Below, in pieces: positions 34,685 through 42,628 of a stretch of DNA of 64,000 nucleotides (its first letter is position 1; every line of letters begins with the position of its first letter). This DNA comes from an uncultured Bacteroidota bacterium (lineage in GTDB: Bacteria > Bacteroidota > Bacteroidia > Bacteroidales > P3), in the NCBI GenBank assembly GCA_902790215.1, contig CADAQX010000010.1, positions 31,332 to 95,331 of the forward strand, in the 5' to 3' direction. A program made the position numbers and the translations under genes. The notes beneath the pieces were generated by a model. It was not told the origin of the DNA and did no database searches. It was given only the letters and a program-made list of their open reading frames with translations.

Positions 34685-35589
34685 TTAAACGCACACTCTG
34701 TTTCTCCAACCCGGCCTACCTGTCCATGCAGAACAGGCAGTTGTTGGTGCGACTGGAAAAACACGGCTCCGAACCCGAGCGACAGACCACCATACCCATC
34801 GAGGATATCGGCATTGTGGTGCTCGACAACCCGCAAATCACCCTCACCCACGGCCTCATGGCCGCCCTGCTCGACAACAACGCCTCCGTCATCACCTGCG
34901 ACAGCCACCACATGCCCGTGGGGCTTATGCTCCCGCTCGAAGGCCATACCGTGCAGAGCGAACGTTTCCAAGAACAGCTGTCGGCCTCCCTGCCCCTGCG
35001 CAAACAGCTATGGCAGCAGACCGTGCAACAGAAAATCCTCAACCAAGCCACCCTGCTACGCGAACTGCACGGTGCCGAAACAGGCAACATGACATCGTGG
35101 GTCGCTGAAGTGCGCTCCGGCGACAGCACCAACCTCGAAGGCCGCGCCGCCGCCTACTACTGGACCCAACTGCTGCCCGACATACCCGGCTTCTCGCGCA
35201 GCCGCGATGGTATGTACCCCAACAACTTCTTCAACTACGGCTATGCCATCCTGCGCGCCGTCATCGCCCGTGCCTTAGTAAGCAGCGGCCTCCTCCCCAC
35301 CCTCGGCATCCACCACCACAACCGCTACAACGCCTACTGCCTGGCCGACGACATCATGGAGCCTTACCGTCCCTACATAGACCGTCTCGTCATACAAACC
35401 ATCCGACAGTTTCCCCAAACCGCCGAAGTCACCACCGATATCAAACGCTGTCTGCTCACCATCCCCACCCTCGAGGTGCACATCGGCGGCCAACGCAGCC
35501 CCCTCATGGTGGCTGCCAGCCAAACCACCGCCTCCCTTGCCCGCTGCTTTGCTGGCGAGAGCCGTAAAATCTCCTACCCCGAAATGTGA
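34681..35589 (+). CDS. cas1: CRISPR integrase Cas1 (type II)
   Basis: A 302-residue Cas1 that, with Cas2, inserts new spacers at the array. It begins MIKRTLCFSNPAYLSMQNRQL, with IPIEDIGIVVLDNPQITLTHGLMAALLDNNASVI in the N-terminal beta domain (segment near residues 40-75). The metal-binding residues of the C-terminal domain are visible: NLEGRAAAYYW (Glu near 151), LGIHHHNRYN (His near 210) and DDIMEPYRP (Asp/Glu near 222-227). Type II Cas1 proteins commonly look like this. The start overlaps the toxin stop, and the stop TGA overlaps the cas2 ATG by one base, so translation is coupled along the operon. Confidence 0.97.
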   Translation: MIKRTLCFSNPAYLSMQNRQLLVRLEKHGSEPERQTTIPIEDIGIVVLDNPQITLTHGLMAALLDNNASVITCDSHHMPVGLMLPLEGHTVQSERFQEQLSASLPLRKQLWQQTVQQKILNQATLLRELHGAETGNMTSWVAEVRSGDSTNLEGRAAAYYWTQLLPDIPGFSRSRDGMYPNNFFNYGYAILRAVIARALVSSGLLPTLGIHHHNRYNAYCLADDIMEPYRPYIDRLVIQTIRQFPQTAEVTTDIKRCLLTIPTLEVHIGGQRSPLMVAASQTTASLARCFAGESRKISYPEM

Positions 35590-35921
35590 TGGACCGCTTT
35601 AGTGAATACCGCATCATGTGGCTGCTTGTATTCTTCGACCTGCCCACCGACACCAAAAAGGAGCGCAAAGCCGCTGCCGACTTCCGCAAACACCTTCTGG
35701 CCGACGGATTCACCATGTTTCAGTTCTCCATCTATGTGCGCCACTGTGCCAGCCGCGAAAACGCCGACGTGCACCTACGTCGCGTCCGCTCCATGCTGCC
35801 CCTCTATGGACAGGTGGGCTGCCTAACCATCACCGACAAGCAATTTGCCGACATAGAACTATATGTCTGCAAAAAGGAAGTGCCACCCAACGCCCCCGGC
35901 CAACAGTTAGAACTATTCTGA
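35589..35921 (+). CDS. cas2: CRISPR adaptation protein Cas2
   Basis: A 110-residue Cas2, which forms the central dimer of the Cas1-Cas2 integrase. Signatures: MWLLVFFDLPTDTKKERKAA with the conserved Asp after the first strand, FRKHLLADGFTMFQFSIYVRHC typical of type II Cas2, and a final TDKQFADIELYV. ATG 35589 is chosen because it gives MDRFSEYRIMWLLV; a GTG three bases earlier is also possible. It is the last gene of the cas operon: a bidirectional terminator lies 66 bp on, followed by the repeat array. Confidence 0.95.
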   Translation: MDRFSEYRIMWLLVFFDLPTDTKKERKAAADFRKHLLADGFTMFQFSIYVRHCASRENADVHLRRVRSMLPLYGQVGCLTITDKQFADIELYVCKKEVPPNAPGQQLELF

Positions 35922-35987
35922 CTCCATTCAACCACCACGGAAAGAGTTCCTTTGGAACTTAGGATAAGAAAAAGAGTCCATACAAAC

Positions 35988-36019
35988 AAAAAATCCCGCC
36001 TGTTGAAGCGGGATTTTTT
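35988..36019. terminator. Bidirectional terminator between cas2 and the array
   Basis: aaaaaatcccgc pairs with gcgggatttttt around ctgttgaa. It has a T-run on each strand, so it can stop both the cas operon (plus) and the leftward transcript of the array (minus). Confidence 0.85.
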
Positions 36020-36071
36020 AAACCATTGACAGTCTATTAAACATTGTACTTCAATCAAATACCATAATCGT

Positions 36072-37033
36072 GTTGTTTATCGATTATGTCAATGTTCTCT
36101 TTTCAAGCAATTCACAACATGGGGCAAAGATAGCAAACTTTTCGGACAGTTGTTTATCGATTATGTCAATGTTCTCTTTTCAAGCAATTCACAACAGCTC
36201 TTAGAGAAGGTTTTGAAGCTGGTATGTTGTTTATCGATTATGTCAATGTTCTCTTTTCAAGCAATTCACAACATGGCATTAATAACGGTGATTATTCACC
36301 TGTTGTTTATCGATTATGTCAATGTTCTCTTTTCAAGCAATTCACAACCTTTGAGGACTTCACCTGTCAGCTTGGCCAGTTGTTTATCGATTATGTCAAT
36401 GTTCTCTTTTCAAGCAATTCACAACATCATACCCCAGAGCCTGAATAAAAGGCATGTTGTTTATCGATTATGTCAATGTTCTCTTTTCAAGCAATTCACA
36501 ACAGACTGCAGACGCTGACCCTTGACTACTTGTTGTTTATCGATTATGTCAATGTTCTCTTTTCAAGCAATTCACAACACCGACGGCACTCGCCTCTCTA
36601 ATGATGAAGTTGTTTATCGATTATGTCAATGTTCTCTTTTCAAGCAATTCACAACTTTACGGGGGGAGAGCAGACCGACCACACCGTTGTTTATCGATTA
36701 TGTCAATGTTCTCTTTTCAAGCAATTCACAACGACAACCTTGCAAGCATTCTCAACTGCAATGTTGTTTATCGATTATGTCAATGTTCTCTTTTCAAGCA
36801 ATTCACAACTCTACTACAAATCCCGTTGAAAAGACAAATGTTGTTTATCGATTATGTCAATGTTCTCTTTTCAAGCAATTCACAACCTTTGACGGCTGTT
36901 GTCCTTGCGGAACGAGTTGTTTATCGATTATGTCAATGTTCTCTTTTCAAGCAATTCACAACTGGATAGAGGTGCTTGCTTCAGGGCAAAAGGTTGTTTA
37001 TCGATTATGTCAATGTTCTCTTTTCAAGCAATT
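36072..37033 (-). CRISPR. CRISPR array, 13 repeats of 47 bp and 12 spacers
   Basis: Repeats start at 36072, 36149, 36226, 36302, 36379, 36456, 36532, 36609, 36686, 36763, 36840, 36916 and 36993. Each is 47 bp with GTTGT/ACAAC ends and they look identical, except the last, which is cut at 41 bp (37033). Spacers are 29-30 bp. The minus strand is chosen as the crRNA strand because in that direction the repeat opens GTTGTGAATTGCTTGAAAAG, whose complement forms the anti-repeat of the tracrRNA at 37130-37211. Frames that run through the array only reflect its 77-bp period. Confidence 0.97.
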
Positions 37034-37129
37034 GGGAGGGTTCTGAATAGACTGAATAATCTGAGTCCTGTTGGGAGAGGGTTGGGTGTCACTATGGTCA
37101 ATCTTTCTTCCTTACTCTTTTCTATTTTA

Positions 37130-37211
37130 CAAAGACGACGGGGGATTTTGTCCCCCGCCCTCTTAGTAGTTTTCACAACGGAATAATCCTTATTGTGAAT
37201 TGCTTGAAAAG
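37130..37211 (-). ncRNA. tracrRNA
   Basis: On the minus strand: CTTTTCAAGCAATTCACAA is an exact 19-nt complement to the 5' part of the crRNA repeat; then TAAGG-ATTATT-CCG (nexus-like mini-hairpin), TTGTGAAAAC, and a strong hairpin GGCGGGGGA/TCCCCCGTC (37136-37159) that ends in GTCTTTG. A promoter lies directly upstream. The arrangement matches Bacteroidota type II-C tracrRNAs. It lies beyond the array rather than next to cas9 and points toward the array, so read-through into the array is possible. Ends are estimates. Confidence 0.88.
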
Positions 37212-37216
37212 TTTTA

Positions 37217-37248
37217 CAAAATTACAACTATTTTTTCATTCAGCAAAA
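37217..37248 (-). promoter_or_regulatory. Promoter of tracrRNA
   Basis: Minus strand: TTTTG (37244-37248), 19 bases, TAATTTTG (37217-37224). It fits the Bacteroidales -33/-7 consensus. The RNA would start near 37211. Confidence 0.75.
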
Positions 37249-37334
37249 TTTATTCTTTATTTGACTGATACTCTGTTGCTTTCTACAACTATTTATTGTT
37301 GCTTTTCTATTATTCCCAAGAGCTCTTTTGGGGT

Positions 37335-37433
37335 ATTGGGAGGGTTCGGATTTTTCTGAGTTTTCGAAGGGTTCTGATTATTCTGATTACTCCGATTATT
37401 CTGAGTTTACTGGTTATTCTTGCTATTCCTGTA
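37335..37433. repeat. TCTGATTATTCTGA-type microsatellite, copy 1
   Basis: Tandem degenerate units of 6-9 bp (ttctgattattctgatta and variants) following ATTGGGAGGGTTC. The same family recurs at 37967-38072 and inside ileS. It overlaps the last codons of the gene at 37407. Confidence 0.8.
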
Positions 37434-38072
37434 GTTTAGGCGGGTTTGATACATGCGTTCTTTTATGCCGCCTTCGGTCACGAAGCGGGTCTGCATGGTG
37501 GCCAGCAGCTTGTGGAGCATATACGTTGCCTGGTGTATGAGGGTGATGCAGAGGTTGGCCAGCTCTTCGTCATTCATGCGCTGGATATTGGCGGCATAGT
37601 CTTGTTGTATCTGACGGCTTCGTGCATATTGCCGCATTTTCTCGTACCGCGGGTGTCGGGCATCCCATTGCGGCAGGTTGCGCACACGCAGATAGTCTTC
37701 GTAGTCGTTGAGCAGCTCTTCAAGACTGGCTTTTGCCACGTTGGTGAGCTTGATTTCGGTCTCGGAAGAGGTGGCAGCAGCCTGGTTGCCTTCGGAGATG
37801 TTTTGCTTGCCACTGCGGGCAGCCTGTATCATCTGGTCAACGGTGCGGTCGCCTTTTTCCAGATAGTGCTGGGTGAAGTGGTAGGTGATGTCGTAGATGA
37901 TTTCGGTGACTTGATAAACGCGGAGGTTGCGGTAGTGGCCGTGTTGGGGTAGGAAGGTGGTGGGAGGATTCGGAGATTTCTGAGAATTCTGATTATTCGG
38001 AATATTCGGAGTATTCGGAGTATTCGGAGTATTCTGAAAATTCTGATTATTCTGATTATTCTGATTATTCAT
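37407..38072 (-). CDS. Four-helix-bundle suffix-domain protein with Asn-rich N-terminus
   Basis: A 221-residue protein. Residues 1-40 are low-complexity (MNNQNNQNNQNFQN, then NTPNTPNTPN), encoded by the microsatellite. Residues 45-160 are a four-helix bundle of the 23S-intervening-sequence type: GHYRNLRVYQVTEIIYDITY, YLEKGDRTVDQMIQAARSGKQNISEGN (a QM..AA.S...NI.EG signature) and KLTNVAKASLEELLNDYEDYL. The rest, including LANLCITLIHQATYMLHKLL, matches the suffix part found in Bacteroidota. Function unknown; these bundles may bind nucleic acid or act as scaffolds. Microsatellite DNA lies at both ends of the gene, which suggests mobility by recombination. Confidence 0.85.
   Translation of the reverse strand: MNNQNNQNNQNFQNTPNTPNTPNIPNNQNSQKSPNPPTTFLPQHGHYRNLRVYQVTEIIYDITYHFTQHYLEKGDRTVDQMIQAARSGKQNISEGNQAAATSSETEIKLTNVAKASLEELLNDYEDYLRVRNLPQWDARHPRYEKMRQYARSRQIQQDYAANIQRMNDEELANLCITLIHQATYMLHKLLATMQTRFVTEGGIKERMYQTRLNYRNSKNNQ
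37967..38072. repeat. TCGGAATATTCGGA-type microsatellite, copy 2
   Basis: Degenerate tandem units (ttctgattattcggaatatt, gtattcggagtattcgg) that code for the Asn/Pro-rich start of the adjacent minus-strand gene. Confidence 0.85.
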
Positions 38073-38084
38073 AAATTTAAGACA

Positions 38085-39485
38085 TTAGAGTTCTACTTCT
38101 TGGCGGAAGTAGGGTATCTCTACGCGTTTCCAACCCAGGCGGTTGAGGGTTTCTTTGAAGTGTATCTGCGTCTGCTCCTCGCCATGGACGATAAAGAGCT
38201 GTTTGAGTTTCTTCTTGTCTTGACAGCCTATGTAGTTGATCATCTCGCTGTAGTCGCCGTGACCGGAGAGGGACTCAATGCGGCGCAATTCGGCACGCAC
38301 TTCATACCTGTGGCCAAAGATAGATACCGTCTCGTCACCTCGCATTATCTTGGCCCCAAGGGTGGTGGGTTCGCAGTAGCCCACGCATAGAATGGTGGTG
38401 GAGGGGTCGTCGATGTGGTTGGCCAGATGGTGCTTGACACGGCCGGCTTCCATCATGCCCGAGGCAGAGATGATGACGCAGGGTTTGTGGCGCACATTGA
38501 GTGCCTTGGAAGCCTCTACCGACTGGATATACTGCAGACGGTCGAACCCGAAGGGGTCGGGGTCGTGCTTCATGTATTCCAGGATTGACGGGCCAAAGCA
38601 CTCGCTGTGGAGGCGCATGATGTTTGTGGCCGACACACTGAGGGGGCTATCGACAAAGACATCGATGTCAGGCAGCAGATTGACATGCTCCAGCCGGTCG
38701 AGGGCATAGATGATTTCCTGTGCGCGTCCCACGGCGAAGGAGGGGATGATAAGCTTGCCTTTTTTCTTGGTGCAGGTGTCGAGCACAGCCATAAGCAGTT
38801 CCTTTTCGGCATCCTCGATGGTGGTGTGCAGGCGGTCGCCATAGGTGGATTCCATGATGAGGTAGTCCACCTGCGGGAACGGCTCGGGGTCCTTGAGGAT
38901 ATGCTTGTCGTAGCGGCCTATGTCGCCCGTGAAGCCCAGCTTGATGGTGCGGCGGCCGTCCTTGATTTCGAGATACACACAGCTGCTGCCCAGGATGTGT
39001 CCGGCATCGAAGAACTGCACGGTCACCTCGCCTTCGATGTTGAAGGGTTTGTGATACGGCACCCCGATAAAGCAGCTCATGCAGTCCTGTGCGTCCTTCT
39101 CGGTGTAGATAGGCTCCACCGGTTCCTGCCCGAGGTTCTTGCGCTTTTTGTTAAACGTATGGGTATCGGATTCTTGGATGCGGCCGGCATCGGCCAACAT
39201 GATGGCACAGAGGTCGCGCGTGGCGGGGGTGCAGAGCACGGTGCCACGGAACCCCAAAGTATAGATATAAGGGATTAGTCCCGAGTGGTCGATATGGGCA
39301 TGGGAGAGAATGAGGTAGTCAATCTCAGCGGGGTCGAAGCCGAGGTCGCGGTTCATGGCATCGGTCTCCAGACCCTTGCCCTGGTACATGCCGCAGTCGA
39401 GCAGTATCTTCAGTCCTTTTTTTGTCGTGATAAGGTGTTTGCTTCCCGTCACCTCGCGGGTGGCGCCCATGAATTGCAGTTTCAT
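38085..39485 (-). CDS. Beta-CASP metallo-beta-lactamase-fold ribonuclease
   Basis: A 466-residue cytoplasmic nuclease. The metallo-beta-lactamase core has MGATREVTGSKHLI, LDCGMYQGKG, SHAHIDHSGLIPYIY (zinc ligands), FFDAGHILGSS and GFTGDIGRYD; the beta-CASP insert has STYGDRLH and PSFAVGRAQEIIYAL; the C-terminal part has SASGMMEAGRVKHHL and SGHGDYSEM (motif C histidine) with IVHGEEQTQIHF. Members process RNA 3' ends or act as exonucleases; the best-known relatives are archaeal and bacterial aCPSF/RNase J-like enzymes. A minus-strand TATCTTTG box at 39550-39557 drives it. It is divergent from a Y-family polymerase. Confidence 0.93.
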   Translation of the reverse strand: MKLQFMGATREVTGSKHLITTKKGLKILLDCGMYQGKGLETDAMNRDLGFDPAEIDYLILSHAHIDHSGLIPYIYTLGFRGTVLCTPATRDLCAIMLADAGRIQESDTHTFNKKRKNLGQEPVEPIYTEKDAQDCMSCFIGVPYHKPFNIEGEVTVQFFDAGHILGSSCVYLEIKDGRRTIKLGFTGDIGRYDKHILKDPEPFPQVDYLIMESTYGDRLHTTIEDAEKELLMAVLDTCTKKKGKLIIPSFAVGRAQEIIYALDRLEHVNLLPDIDVFVDSPLSVSATNIMRLHSECFGPSILEYMKHDPDPFGFDRLQYIQSVEASKALNVRHKPCVIISASGMMEAGRVKHHLANHIDDPSTTILCVGYCEPTTLGAKIMRGDETVSIFGHRYEVRAELRRIESLSGHGDYSEMINYIGCQDKKKLKQLFIVHGEEQTQIHFKETLNRLGWKRVEIPYFRQEVEL

Positions 39486-39549
39486 ATCGTTTACTTAATT
39501 ATTTATGTTTCAACAAAAGCCGTCACATAGCAAGAACGGCTACAAAAAG

Positions 39550-39557
39550 CAAAGATA
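39550..39557 (-). promoter_or_regulatory. Promoter -7 box for beta-CASP gene
   Basis: Minus strand TATCTTTG, 65 bp before the start at 39485. Confidence 0.7.
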
Positions 39558-39587
39558 CGTATTTTTTTCCAAATGGGATTTTTTTTC

Positions 39588-39595
39588 TATCTTTG
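39588..39595 (+). promoter_or_regulatory. Promoter -7 box for Y-family polymerase
   Basis: TATCTTTG 23 bp before ATG 39618; forms a divergent pair with the beta-CASP gene promoter. Confidence 0.72.
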
Positions 39596-39617
39596 CACTC
39601 CCACACAGGGCAGCCAC

Positions 39618-41126
39618 ATGGACACCGAACGCACATATATCGCCATCGACCTCAAGTCGTTCTTCGCCTCAGTAGAGTGCGTGGAGCGCGGCCTTGACCC
39701 GTTGACCACCAATCTTGTGGTGGCCGATGCCAGCCGCACGCAGAAGACCATCTGCCTGGCCGTGTCGCCTTCGCTCAAGCAATACGGCATCGGCGGACGG
39801 GCACGGCTCTTCGAGGTGGTGCAACGGCTGCGGCAGGTGAACGGCAAGCGGCGTGCCGCGCTGCCCTCCCGGCGGTTTGCCGGCAAGTCCATCTCCGACA
39901 CCGAGCTGAAAGCCCACCCCGACTGGGAGGTGGACTATATCGCCGCCATGCCCCGCATGGCCTACTACATCAAGTACAGCACCCGCATCTACGAGATTTA
40001 CCTAAAATACATCGCCCCCGAGGACATCCATGTCTATTCCATCGACGAGGTGTTTATTGACGCCACCGAGTACCTCACCCTTTACAACGTCACCGCCCAC
40101 CAGCTGGCCATGACCATGATACGCGACGTGCTGCGGCAGACAGGCATCACCGCCACCGCGGGCATCGGCACCAACCTCTACCTCTGCAAGGTGGCCATGG
40201 ACATCATGGCCAAGAAACAGCCCGCCGACGCCGACGGCGTGCGCATTGCCGAACTGGACGAGATGAGCTACCGCCGCCAGCTTTGGGACCACCAGCCCCT
40301 GACCGACTTCTGGCGTGTAGGACGTGGCATTGCCCGGCGGCTGGCCTCCTTGGGCATCGACACCATGGGCAAGCTGGCGCGCTATTCTGTGGAGAACGAT
40401 GAGGTGCTTTACCAGCTTTTCGGGGTCAATGCCGAACTGCTTATCGACCACGCCTGGGGCTGGGAGCCCTGCACCATGGACAAGATAAAGGCCTACCGGC
40501 CCGAGAGCAACTCCTTCAGCAACGGGCAGGTGCTTACCTCGCCCTACACCTTTGGCAAGGCCCGCATAGTGGTGCAGGAAATGGCCGACGCCATGGCGCT
40601 GGACTTGGTAAAAAAACGGCTGGTCACCGACCAGCTGGTATTGGGCGTGGGCTACGATGCCGAGAGCCTTTCCAATCCTACCATACGCGCCAAATACAAC
40701 GGCCCTGTGCATGTCGACCACTACGGGCGCACTGTGCCCAAGTCAGCTCACGGCAGCGCCAACCTGCCATGCCCCAGTTCCTCTTCCAAACTTATTACCG
40801 AGGCCGTCATAGAGCTGTACAACCGCATTGTCAACCCCGACCTGCTCATCCGCTACCTCAACCTCACCACCAACCATGTAATCGACGAGCGCCGTGCCGC
40901 CGAGCAGCAAGTGCCGCAGCAGCTCGACCTCTTTACCGACTACGAAGCCCTGGAGCAGCAACGCCAAGCCGACGCCGACGCCCGCGACAAAGAACGGCGC
41001 CTGCAGGAAGCCCGCCTGCATATCAAGGAACGCTTCGGCAAGAATGCCATCCTCAAGGGGCTCGACTTCGAGGAGGGCGCCACCACCCGCGACCGCAACA
41101 AACAGATAGGAGGACACAAAGCATGA
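39618..41126 (+). CDS. Y-family (UmuC/ImpB-like) DNA polymerase
   Basis: A 502-residue translesion polymerase. The start MDTERTYIAIDLKSFFASVE is chosen because it puts the first catalytic motif (D-x-K-S-F-F) at the usual position. Others: VADASRTQKTICLAVSP, HVYSIDEVFIDATEYL (the catalytic S-I-D-E at about residues 137-140), TATAGIGTNLYLCKVAMDIMAKK and the helix-hairpin-helix WRVGRGIARRLASLGI. The C-terminal part carries the little-finger domain and a clamp-binding-like QQLDLF near residue 443. Bacteroidota carry such UmuC-like enzymes of about 500 residues in damage-inducible units with a small partner; the next gene overlaps its stop by ATGA. Confidence 0.9.
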   Translation: MDTERTYIAIDLKSFFASVECVERGLDPLTTNLVVADASRTQKTICLAVSPSLKQYGIGGRARLFEVVQRLRQVNGKRRAALPSRRFAGKSISDTELKAHPDWEVDYIAAMPRMAYYIKYSTRIYEIYLKYIAPEDIHVYSIDEVFIDATEYLTLYNVTAHQLAMTMIRDVLRQTGITATAGIGTNLYLCKVAMDIMAKKQPADADGVRIAELDEMSYRRQLWDHQPLTDFWRVGRGIARRLASLGIDTMGKLARYSVENDEVLYQLFGVNAELLIDHAWGWEPCTMDKIKAYRPESNSFSNGQVLTSPYTFGKARIVVQEMADAMALDLVKKRLVTDQLVLGVGYDAESLSNPTIRAKYNGPVHVDHYGRTVPKSAHGSANLPCPSSSSKLITEAVIELYNRIVNPDLLIRYLNLTTNHVIDERRAAEQQVPQQLDLFTDYEALEQQRQADADARDKERRLQEARLHIKERFGKNAILKGLDFEEGATTRDRNKQIGGHKA

Positions 41127-41365
41127 CCCACGACTACGACGACATCATCAACCTGCCGCACCATGTGTCGCACCGCCACCCGCCCATGTCCCTCGAGGCG
41201 CGTGCCGCGCAGTTCGCCCCCTTTGCCGCCCTCACCGGCCACTATGCCGCCATCGACGCCACTGCCCGGCGGGTGGCCAGCAAAGAGCAGCTGCGTGCTG
41301 TGGCCGACGAGTATGCAAACGACTATACCGACATGCTGTCCGACATTCAGCCCGACAACGACTGA
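41123..41365 (+). CDS. YolD-like small partner of Y-family polymerase
   Basis: An 80-residue protein: MTHDYDDIINLPHHVSHRHPPMS, then LEARAAQFAPFAALTGHYAAIDATAR. The R-A-A-Q-F-x-P-F-A-A-L core is typical of the YolD-like proteins encoded next to UmuC-type polymerases, which are thought to act as UmuD substitutes. ATG 41123 overlaps the polymerase stop (ATGA) and has aggagg 9 bases upstream, a good ribosome site. Promoters for the following pfkA start after its stop. Confidence 0.82.
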   Translation: MTHDYDDIINLPHHVSHRHPPMSLEARAAQFAPFAALTGHYAAIDATARRVASKEQLRAVADEYANDYTDMLSDIQPDND

Positions 41366-41409
41366 CGTCCTCGGCAAGAAAAAAAATTCTCTATATGTTA
41401 TATTTTTCG

Positions 41410-41417
41410 TACCTTTG
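41410..41417 (+). promoter_or_regulatory. Promoter -7 box for pfkA
   Basis: TACCTTTG, 68 bp before ATG 41485. Confidence 0.65.
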
Positions 41418-41484
41418 TATATTCTACTGCAAACGGGAATTATTTGTAAATCCGATATAAATCAACATATAACACAAAGAAACC

Positions 41485-42597
41485 ATGGCACTGAAGAGAG
41501 TAATGGTCCTCACCGGCGGCGGTGACTGCCCCGGCCTCAACGCCGTCATCCGCGGCATTGTCAAACGTGCCTCCCAAGAAAAGGACTGGGAGGTCATTGG
41601 CTGCATCGAGTCCTTCAACGGGGTGCTGCGCGAGCCCACCGAAATAGTCGAGCTGAATGAAAAGAGCGTGGAAGGCCTGCAGATACAAGGCGGCACCATC
41701 CTCGGCACCACCAACAAGGGCGGCCCCTTTGCCTGGCCCGTGCGCAACAGCGACGGCACCTGGACTACCGTTGACCGCAGCGACGAGATGATACGCAAAC
41801 TACAATACCTCGGCGTCGATGCCGTCATCAACATCGGCGGCGACGGCTCCCAGCGCATCTCCCTCGGCCTGGCACAGAAAGGCCTCCATATCGTGGGCGT
41901 GCCCAAAACCATCGACAACGACCTCTCCTCCACCGACTACACCTTCGGTTTCCAGACCGCCGTGCAGATATGCACCGAGGCCATCGACAAGCTGGTGACC
42001 ACCGCTGCCAGCCACAACCGCGTCTTCATCATGGAGGTGATGGGCCGCGATGCCGGCTGGATAGCCCTGCACTGTGCCATCGCCGGTGGCGCCGACATCT
42101 GCATCATTCCCGAAATCCCCTATGACATCAACAAGATAAAGGAGAAGATAGAGCAGCGCTACAACAAACGCCACGGCTACTGCATCATCGTGGTGGCCGA
42201 AGGAGCCAAACCCATGGGCGGCACCACCGTAGGCGCTGAAAGCAGCGAAGTGGGCTATCAGCACATACGCCTGGGCGGCATCGGCCACCAGTTGGCCGCC
42301 GACCTCAAAGCCGCCGGCGTGGAGCACGACATCCGCTGCACCATCCTCGGCCACCTGCAGCGTGGAGGCACACCCGTCGCCTTCGACCGCATCCTGGCCT
42401 CCCAGTTCGGTGTCCGCGCCATGGAAGAGGTCATCCAAGGCAACTTCGGCCAGATGGTGGCCTACCGCCATCCCGACATCGTGGCCGTGCCGCTCGAAGA
42501 GGCCGTCCGCGCCCAGAACCTCGTCGACCCCAACGGCAGCCTTGTCCACACCGCCAAGGGCCTCGGCATCGAGTTCGGTCAGAGCGACCCCTGCTGA
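41485..42597 (+). CDS. pfkA: 6-phosphofructokinase
   Basis: A 370-residue glycolytic kinase that phosphorylates fructose 6-phosphate. Signatures: LTGGGDCPGLNAVIRGIV, INIGGDGSQRISLGL, GVPKTIDNDLSSTDYTFGF (catalytic T-I-D-N-D), EVMGRDAGWIAL, VVAEGAKPMGG and LGHLQRGGTPVAFDRILA. It combines G-G-D-G-S (as in ATP-using enzymes) with the Lys of P-K-T-I-D-N-D (as in pyrophosphate-using enzymes), the pairing of the mixed-substrate clade, so the phosphoryl donor cannot be called from sequence alone. Length is that of this longer clade. Confidence 0.94.
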   Translation: MALKRVMVLTGGGDCPGLNAVIRGIVKRASQEKDWEVIGCIESFNGVLREPTEIVELNEKSVEGLQIQGGTILGTTNKGGPFAWPVRNSDGTWTTVDRSDEMIRKLQYLGVDAVINIGGDGSQRISLGLAQKGLHIVGVPKTIDNDLSSTDYTFGFQTAVQICTEAIDKLVTTAASHNRVFIMEVMGRDAGWIALHCAIAGGADICIIPEIPYDINKIKEKIEQRYNKRHGYCIIVVAEGAKPMGGTTVGAESSEVGYQHIRLGGIGHQLAADLKAAGVEHDIRCTILGHLQRGGTPVAFDRILASQFGVRAMEEVIQGNFGQMVAYRHPDIVAVPLEEAVRAQNLVDPNGSLVHTAKGLGIEFGQSDPC

Positions 42598-42628
42598 CAC
42601 TATTGAATAATCTTTGAAAGACACCATC

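Noticed and set aside
36150-37186. Several open frames with repeated CLSIMSMFSFQAIHN-like units
   Set aside because: They are translations of CRISPR repeats; the 77-bp period and identical DNA units show an array, not a repeat protein.
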